From Erythrobacter sp. (lineage in GTDB: Bacteria; Pseudomonadota; Alphaproteobacteria; Sphingomonadales; Sphingomonadaceae), in assembly GCA_025698865.1 (NCBI GenBank), contig JAILWQ010000002.1:332385-396384 (forward strand): a DNA stretch of 64,000 nt. Reading direction: 5' to 3'. Shown piece by piece: positions 59,313-64,000 of this stretch. The notes under the pieces are model-generated. The model was not told the origin of the DNA, ran no database searches, and saw only the letters and a program-made list of their open reading frames with translations. Every line of letters starts with the position of its first letter. Positions within the stretch are counted from its first letter, which is position 1. The translations under genes and the position numbers were made by a program.

Positions 59313-60445
59313 CCGACAACACCATCACCGAAACCGCAGCCCCCATGCGGCTGCGCGCCGAGCCGCCGCGCGTCACCCGCCTGTCCCGCAAGATGCTGGC
59401 GGGCGTCGGCGCGGTTGCGTTGCTCGGCATCGGCGGCGCACTCATCTATGCGCTCCAGACCCGCGACGGAGGGCCGGACGGCGGCGAACTCTACTCGACC
59501 GAGAACCGGCCCACGGCGGACGGCCTCGCCGGTCTGCCAAGCGACTATAGCGGGCCGGTGCTCGGCCCCGCGCTGCCCGGAGATTTGGGCCGTCCGATCC
59601 TCGACGCGCAGAACCGAGGGCAGCCCGTCGCACCGCCTACGATGGCGACGCCCGCCGTCGATCCCGCCGAGGAACGCCGCCGCGCCGAGGAAGAAGCCGC
59701 GCGCTTAAGCAATGTGTTCTTCCAGTCCGGCCCGCGCACGGGATCGCCGGCAGGGACGGCCATGCCCAGCCTTGCCGGTCTTGGCCTCGGCGGACAGCCC
59801 GCGACGCAGGACCGGCACGCGGCTTTCCTCAATGGACCCGTGGACCGGCAGACTGTCGCGCCGGATCGTGTCGCGCCGCCGGCATCGCCCTACATCCTTC
59901 AGGCCGGGGCCGTGATTCCGGCCGCGCTCATCACCGGCATCCGTTCGGACCTGCCGGGCCAGATCACGGCTCAAGTGACCGAGAACGTCTATGACAGCCC
60001 GACCGGGTCGCTGCTGCTGATCCCGCAGGGAACGCGCATCATCGGCCAATACGATGACGGCGTGACCTTCGGCCAGCGCAGGGTGCTCTTGGTGTGGAAC
60101 CGCCTGATCCTGCCGGGCGGCCGTTCCATCGTCCTTGAGCGTCTGCCGGGTGCGGACGCTTCCGGTTACGCCGGGCTTGAGGATGGCGTGGATTACCACT
60201 GGTGGGATCTGATGAAGGCCGCAGGGCTGTCCACGCTGCTCGCAGTCGGCACGGAACTGGCGACCAGCGACGAGGACCGGCTTATCCGGGCCATCCGCGA
60301 CGGGGCGCAGGATACCGTCAATCAGGCGGGGCAGCAGATCGTCCAGCGCCAGTTGCAGGTTGCGCCGACGCTGACCATCCGGCCCGGCTTCCCGGTCAGG
60401 ATCATCGTCACCCGCGACCTTGTATTCGAACCGGCAGGAGGTTGA
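59309..60445 (+). CDS. trbI: TrbI (VirB10-like) conjugation protein
   Basis: 378 residues with one membrane segment (LAGVGAVALLGIGGALIYAL), a Pro-rich periplasmic linker and the C-terminal VirB10 barrel (YILQAGAVIPAALITGIRSDLPGQITAQVTENVYDSPTG...GTRIIGQYD). Spans inner and outer membrane in the mating channel. The start overlaps trbG by 4 bp. Confidence 0.92.
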   Translation: MTDNTITETAAPMRLRAEPPRVTRLSRKMLAGVGAVALLGIGGALIYALQTRDGGPDGGELYSTENRPTADGLAGLPSDYSGPVLGPALPGDLGRPILDAQNRGQPVAPPTMATPAVDPAEERRRAEEEAARLSNVFFQSGPRTGSPAGTAMPSLAGLGLGGQPATQDRHAAFLNGPVDRQTVAPDRVAPPASPYILQAGAVIPAALITGIRSDLPGQITAQVTENVYDSPTGSLLLIPQGTRIIGQYDDGVTFGQRRVLLVWNRLILPGGRSIVLERLPGADASGYAGLEDGVDYHWWDLMKAAGLSTLLAVGTELATSDEDRLIRAIRDGAQDTVNQAGQQIVQRQLQVAPTLTIRPGFPVRIIVTRDLVFEPAGG

Positions 60446-60447
60446 CC

Positions 60448-60669
60448 ATGACCAAGCTGAAACTCGGCCCGCTGCCCGACGACAAGCCCGTGAAGATCAC
60501 CGTGGAGCTGCCTGCGCCACTTCACCGCGATCTGGTCGCCTATGCCGAGGTGCTGGCCCGCGAGAGCGGCCAGCCCGCCGCCGATCCCGTCAGGCTCATC
60601 GTGCCGATGCTGGAGCGGTTCATCGCAACGGATCGCGGCTTCGCCAAGGCACGGCGAGCCGCCAACTGA
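60448..60669 (+). CDS. DUF2274 protein
   Basis: 73 residues, MTKLKLGPLPDDKPVKITVELPAPLHRDLVAYAEVLARE; a ribbon-helix-helix-like small protein that closes trb operons in this ICE family. An AGGAGG site precedes its ATG. Function unknown, possibly a regulator of the transfer operon. Confidence 0.85.
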   Translation: MTKLKLGPLPDDKPVKITVELPAPLHRDLVAYAEVLARESGQPAADPVRLIVPMLERFIATDRGFAKARRAAN

Positions 60670-60688
60670 GTCCCATCCCGGCAGGGGT

Positions 60689-60752
60689 GCCGCCAGCGCA
60701 TAGGCGCAAATGCGGCACGCTACAGGCCGCCGACTGCCCTCCATGGTTCGCC
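60689..60752 (+). repeat. 64-bp direct repeat, right copy
   Basis: Second copy of the repeat at 38995-39058, sharing GCATAGGCGCAAATGCGGCA and CCATGGTTCGCC at the same distance. It lies right after DUF2274, before the toxin-antitoxin and recombinase genes. Confidence 0.75.
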
Positions 60753-60804
60753 TAATTCCGGGGCCTTGAGCGCCTCGGATTCCAACAGAACCAAGGAGGA
60801 TTCC

Positions 60805-61122
60805 ATGTGCGCAGAGCGCCGCCGCGCCCGGAGAGGGCGACCGCGACAGTCGATCCCCGAACCACTTCCCGACGATCTTTTCGACTACGCCGACGATCCT
60901 ACGCCCGACGGCCGGACGCGAGCCGGCAACATGCCACTTCTCGGCCCGGATGGGCAGAGGATGCGTGTCACCGACGACTGGCCCGAAGACATTCCCGTCA
61001 CCGAAGCCGAGATTGACGTGTTCGAGCGTTGGTTCGGCGATGTGTTCGACGAACTCTTGAACCCGAGAAAGCCGAATGACAGCTTGCAATACCTATCACA
61101 AACTGATAGGAAAAAGACGTGA
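60805..61122 (+). CDS. Uncharacterised acidic protein before the toxin-antitoxin pair
   Basis: 105 residues, start ATG after AAGGAGGA. N-terminal basic stretch (RRRARRGRPRQSIPEPL) then acidic (DDLFDYADDPTPDG...ITEAEIDVFERWFGDVFDELLN-like). No family recognised. It overlaps the next gene by 4 bp, so it belongs to the same operon as the TumE/TumA-like genes and recombinase. Confidence 0.65.
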   Translation: MCAERRRARRGRPRQSIPEPLPDDLFDYADDPTPDGRTRAGNMPLLGPDGQRMRVTDDWPEDIPVTEAEIDVFERWFGDVFDELLNPRKPNDSLQYLSQTDRKKT

Positions 61123-61472
61123 GCGTGGATCGTGATCCAAGCCTCGACACGCTTCTGGACCTCGACGGACAGATGCTCTTTGTCGATCCCGAGGGCGGCC
61201 ATTGGGTGAAGTTCGTCGTCACCCGCGTTCCGGCCTCGCCGGAAAAGCCGCACGGCCTCGATTATTCGCTCACGCTTCACGAGCCTTCGGGCGAACGGCT
61301 GGTCGGCTTCGACAATGCCCATCCGGTCGGCCGAGGCAGGCGCGGCGCGCCGATGGACCATCGGCACCGCTTTCAGACCGTGAAGCCTTACGCCTACGAG
61401 GATGCGGCCACGCTGCTGGCCGACTTCTGGCAGGCCGTGGACGCGGTATTGAAGGAACGAGGTGCCCTATGA
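61119..61472 (+). CDS. TumE-like toxin (DUF6516)
   Basis: 117 residues with the compact pattern of DUF6516/TumE proteins: DYSLTLHEPSGERLVGFDNAH...HRHRFQTVKPYAYEDAATLLADFW. TumE is described as the toxin of the TumE/TumA pair, and the next gene is a fitting HTH antitoxin. Start is an alternative codon (GTG) overlapping the previous stop. Likely a maintenance module for the element; assignment rests on recall of the family. Confidence 0.7.
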   Translation: MSVDRDPSLDTLLDLDGQMLFVDPEGGHWVKFVVTRVPASPEKPHGLDYSLTLHEPSGERLVGFDNAHPVGRGRRGAPMDHRHRFQTVKPYAYEDAATLLADFWQAVDAVLKERGAL

Positions 61473-61867
61473 CCACATTGAAAGTCGGGATTGCCGACTA
61501 TGAAGAAATGAAGGCCCGCACCATGCGGATCGCGCGCGGCGAGGAAAAACCTGCGCCCAGCGATCCGAAGGTGTGGTTCACCTCGACCGAATCCTTTGCC
61601 AAGGTGCTGTCGGCCGGCAACCGCGAACTGCTGCGCATCATCGCCGAGAAAGCCCCGGCATCGCTGGAGGAACTGGCGGAAATCACCGGCCGGGCCGGCT
61701 CCAATCTGTCACGCACCCTGAAAACCATGGAGAACTACGGTCTTGTGCGACTCGAACCGGGGCATGGGCGTAAGCTCGCGCCCAAGGTGGTGCATGACCG
61801 CGTGGAGCTGGCGTTGCCCCTGATCGACCACCCCAAGATGAAGAAAGCTATGGGAGGCCGACCATGA
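61469..61867 (+). CDS. TumA-like HTH antitoxin
   Basis: 132 residues. A MarR-like winged-helix C-terminal half (LLRIIAEKAPASLEELAEITGRAGSNLSRTLKTMENYGLVRLEPG) after an N-terminal leader that could bind toxin. Overlaps the toxin gene and the recombinase gene by 4 bp each, so the pair is expressed with the integrase. Confidence 0.72.
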   Translation: MTTLKVGIADYEEMKARTMRIARGEEKPAPSDPKVWFTSTESFAKVLSAGNRELLRIIAEKAPASLEELAEITGRAGSNLSRTLKTMENYGLVRLEPGHGRKLAPKVVHDRVELALPLIDHPKMKKAMGGRP

Positions 61868-63558
61868 ACATTCACAGCCCAACCACTACCGCCCGCGCCG
61901 CGCTCTACCTGCGCGTTTCGACTGCCCGGCAGGCGGAGCATGATATTTCCATTCCCGACCAGAAGCGGCAGGGCGAAGCCTATTGCGAGCAGCGCGGCTA
62001 TCAGCTCGTTGAGACTTATGTGGAACCGGGCGCAACCGCCACCAACGACAAGCGCCCCGAATTCCAGCGCATGATCGAGGCGGGCACGTCGAAGCCCGCG
62101 CCCTTCGACATTGTCGTGGTGCATAGCTTCTCGCGCTTCTTCCGCGATCACTTCGAGATGGAGTTCTACGTTCGCAAGCTGGCGAAGAACGGCGTCAAGC
62201 TCGTGTCCATCACGCAGGAAATGGGCGACGATCCCATGCACCAGATGATGCGGCAGATCATGGCGCTGTTCGACGAATACCAGTCCAAGGAGAACGCCAA
62301 GCACGTCCTGCGCGCCATGAACGAGAATGCCCGGCAGGGTTTCTGGAACGGCGCACGGCCGCCCATCGGCTATCGCATCGTCGCGGCCGAGCAGCGCGGA
62401 TCGAAGATCAAGAAGAAGCTGGAGATCGACCCGCTGCACGCCGACACCGTGCGGCTGATCTATCGCCTGTTCCTCGAAGGAGACGGCACGTCCGGCGCGA
62501 TGGGCGTCAAGGCCATCGCCACCTATCTCAACGAGCGCCGCTTCTTCACCCGCGACGGAGGGCGTTGGGGATTGGCGCAAATCCACGCCATCCTGACCCG
62601 CACCACCTATATCGGCGAGCACAGGTTCAACACCCGCTCGCACAAGGATCGGGAGAAGAAGCCGGAGAGCGAGGTCGCCATCATGGCGGTGCCGCCCCTA
62701 ATCGAGCGCGAGACGTTCGACGCGGTGCAAGCCCGCCTCAAGTCCCGCAATCCCATGGTGACGCCTGCACGTGTCTCCAGCGGCCCGACGCTCCTGACCG
62801 GCATTTGCTTCTGCGCCAAGTGCGGGGGAGCGATGACGCTTCGCACCGGCCAAGGCAGCACGGGCGCGACATACCGCTACTATACCTGCTCGACCAAGGC
62901 CCGGCAGGGCAAGACCGGCTGCAAGGGTCGCACGATCCCCATGGACAAGCTGGACCATACGGTCGCCGATTATATCGGGGACCGCCTGCTCCTGCCCAAG
63001 CGGTTGGAAACCGTCCTTGCCAGCGTCATCGACCGCCGACAGGAACGCACCGAGCGCCGCCGCGAGCATCTTGCCGAGCTTCAAAGGCGAATCACGGAAG
63101 CCGACCAGCGGCTCGGCCGTCTCTTTGACGCCATCGAAGCCGGCATGGTGGACAAGGACGACGCCATGGCAAAGGAACGCATGGTGAGCCTCAAGGCATT
63201 GCGGGATCAAGCCGCCGCCGACGCGGAGCGCACGCAGCTCGCGCTCGATAGTTCAGGCAATCAGGGCGTCACCCCCGATATGCTCAAGGGGTTTGCCCGC
63301 AAAGCCCGTGAACGGATCAGGCTCAACGATGGCGGCTACCGCCGCGACCATCTACGCGCGCTGGCGCAGCGTGTCGAGGTTGCCGACGACGAGGTTCGCA
63401 TCATGGGATCGAAGTCGGAACTGCTGCGAACGCTGGTCGCCGCTTCAAGCGTAGAAACGGCGGCGTTCGGCGTTCATAGTTCTGTTCTGAAATGGCGCAC
63501 CCATCAGGATTCGAACCTGAGGCCTCCACCTTCGGAGGGTGGCGCTCTATCCAGCTGA
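61864..63558 (+). CDS. Large serine recombinase (ICE integrase)
   Basis: 564 codons. The N-terminal resolvase domain has the active Ser in [15 protein letters not shown] and Arg in SFSRFFRD; then the recombinase domain, a zinc ribbon (CAKCGG...[12 protein letters not shown]) and a coiled coil ([26 protein letters not shown]). The last 21 codons ([16 protein letters not shown] onward) are antisense to the tRNA-Arg gene, so the C terminus runs into the attachment site. This kind of recombinase integrates and excises the element. Confidence 0.9.
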   Translation: MNIHSPTTTARAALYLRVSTARQAEHDISIPDQKRQGEAYCEQRGYQLVETYVEPGATATNDKRPEFQRMIEAGTSKPAPFDIVVVHSFSRFFRDHFEMEFYVRKLAKNGVKLVSITQEMGDDPMHQMMRQIMALFDEYQSKENAKHVLRAMNENARQGFWNGARPPIGYRIVAAEQRGSKIKKKLEIDPLHADTVRLIYRLFLEGDGTSGAMGVKAIATYLNERRFFTRDGGRWGLAQIHAILTRTTYIGEHRFNTRSHKDREKKPESEVAIMAVPPLIERETFDAVQARLKSRNPMVTPARVSSGPTLLTGICFCAKCGGAMTLRTGQGSTGATYRYYTCSTKARQGKTGCKGRTIPMDKLDHTVADYIGDRLLLPKRLETVLASVIDRRQERTERRREHLAELQRRITEADQRLGRLFDAIEAGMVDKDDAMAKERMVSLKALRDQAAADAERTQLALDSSGNQGVTPDMLKGFARKARERIRLNDGGYRRDHLRALAQRVEVADDEVRIMGSKSELLRTLVAASSVETAAFGVHSSVLKWRTHQDSNLRPPPSEGGALSS

Positions 63559-63569
63559 GCTATGGGTGC
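63493..63569 (-). tRNA. tRNA-Arg (anticodon CCG)
   Basis: A complete cloverleaf: acceptor GCACCCA/TGGGTGC, anticodon stem CCACC/GGTGG with loop CTCCGAA (anticodon CCG), T-arm CAGGTTCGAATCCTG, discriminator G and encoded CCA. It reads codon CGG. It lies inside the 3' end of the recombinase ORF on the other strand and is the integration target side of the element. Confidence 0.93.
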
Positions 63570-63688
63570 CTACTGCTTACGCAGTGCTTACGCGGTTTTC
63601 GAGCGAGTGTTAACCCCAAAAATCGAAGCCCGCAAGTTACTGTTTTACTTCTACTTTTTTACTCACTCGTTCACATTGCCGGACTTGA
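63570..63688. other. Spacer between the intact and the partial tRNA-Arg
   Basis: About 119 bases, AT-rich, with direct repeats TGCTTACGCA / TGCTTACGCGG. No gene. It may be the end of a further integrated element or scar of an excision. Confidence 0.4.
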
Positions 63689-63735
<47 letters not shown>

Positions 63736-63865
63736 CTTTCGCCATCTTCGCGATGGGCGGGGCGCGCTTAGCAAAAGCGGGGCGCGGGTGCCAAGCACAT
63801 TCGCGCCTGTTCGCGATCGAAAGGCGTTAGGTTTTCGGCAACCATGCGCGGCTAGGGCGGATCGC

Positions 63866-64000
63866 ATGAACGCTCTCTCGCATGCTTTCGACCTGTCCGA
63901 AGCGACCATCCTGCCGCCGATCGAGCAGGAGCGCGAATCGGGGTCGCTGGCGATTCGCTGGAACGCGCTGCACGAAGCCGCCGACGCGCTTGCCTCGCTG
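63866..64000 (+). CDS. Start of a probable host gene (partial)
   Basis: An ORF open to the window end: MNALSHAFDLSEATILPPIEQERESGSLAIRWNALHEAADALASL. Only 45 residues are visible; no family can be named. It lies beyond the tRNA fragment and is probably the chromosomal flank. Confidence 0.5.
   Translation, partial: MNALSHAFDLSEATILPPIEQERESGSLAIRWNALHEAADALASL

Overview
The window is GC-rich alphaproteobacterial DNA, most likely from a sphingomonad or rhizobial-type host; that is an inference from gene families and composition, and no rRNA or species marker is present. Nearly all of it is accessory DNA: a heavy-metal resistance block, a candidate DNA-modification/defence island, and a decayed Trb-type integrative conjugative element (ICE) carrying antibiotic-resistance genes. 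It ends at a tRNA-Arg gene and the start of what looks like host chromosome.

Region 1 (1-19.7 kb) is metal homeostasis. A zinc set holds a CDF exporter, two SmtB-like repressors, a two-HMA Zn/Cd/Pb ATPase, a ZntR/CadR-like MerR regulator and an FAD monooxygenase. The two zinc exporters share a near-identical operator core. A first copper set is one minus-strand operon (CsoR, glutaredoxin-MauE fusion, DUF305 protein, YHS/Cu-ATPase) with a divergent MFS gene. A second copper set has CueR and a three-HMA CopA diverging from CopZ, DUF305, a small secreted protein and a TAT-exported multicopper oxidase, followed by a ferredoxin-reductase and a glutaredoxin. An IS256-family insertion sequence closes the region at 19.9-21.26 kb.

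Region 2 (21.4-35.4 kb) starts beside a fragment resembling the 3' end of a tRNA gene. It holds a TIGR04141/DUF6119-type protein, a RloC-like ATPase, and a tightly overlapping five-gene minus-strand operon: ribbon-helix-helix regulator, three different DNA methyltransferases and a PLD-type nuclease. I do not recognise this as a complete named system. It is the best candidate here for an undescribed defence system.

Region 3 (35.6-63.6 kb) is the ICE backbone: ArdA, a frameshifted DUF6499/DUF2285 gene, an APH(3')-I kinase, a second DUF2285 gene, HTH, RepA, DUF2840, TraF, DUF736, lytic transglycosylase and relaxase. Resistance cargo follows (floR, tetR/tet(G), lysR, a FabF-like synthase and an IS3 element). 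The transfer genes resume at a truncated trbE, then trbJ, trbK, trbL, trbF, trbG, trbI and DUF2274. A TumE/TumA-like toxin-antitoxin pair and a large serine recombinase lie at the right end. Three copies of the relaxase 3' end bracket the floR and tet(G) modules, and the expected traG and trbB-D genes are gone, so the element is probably not self-transmissible. Region 4 (63.5-64 kb) holds an intact tRNA-Arg(CCG), a second 5'-half tRNA-Arg copy, and the start of a probable host gene.
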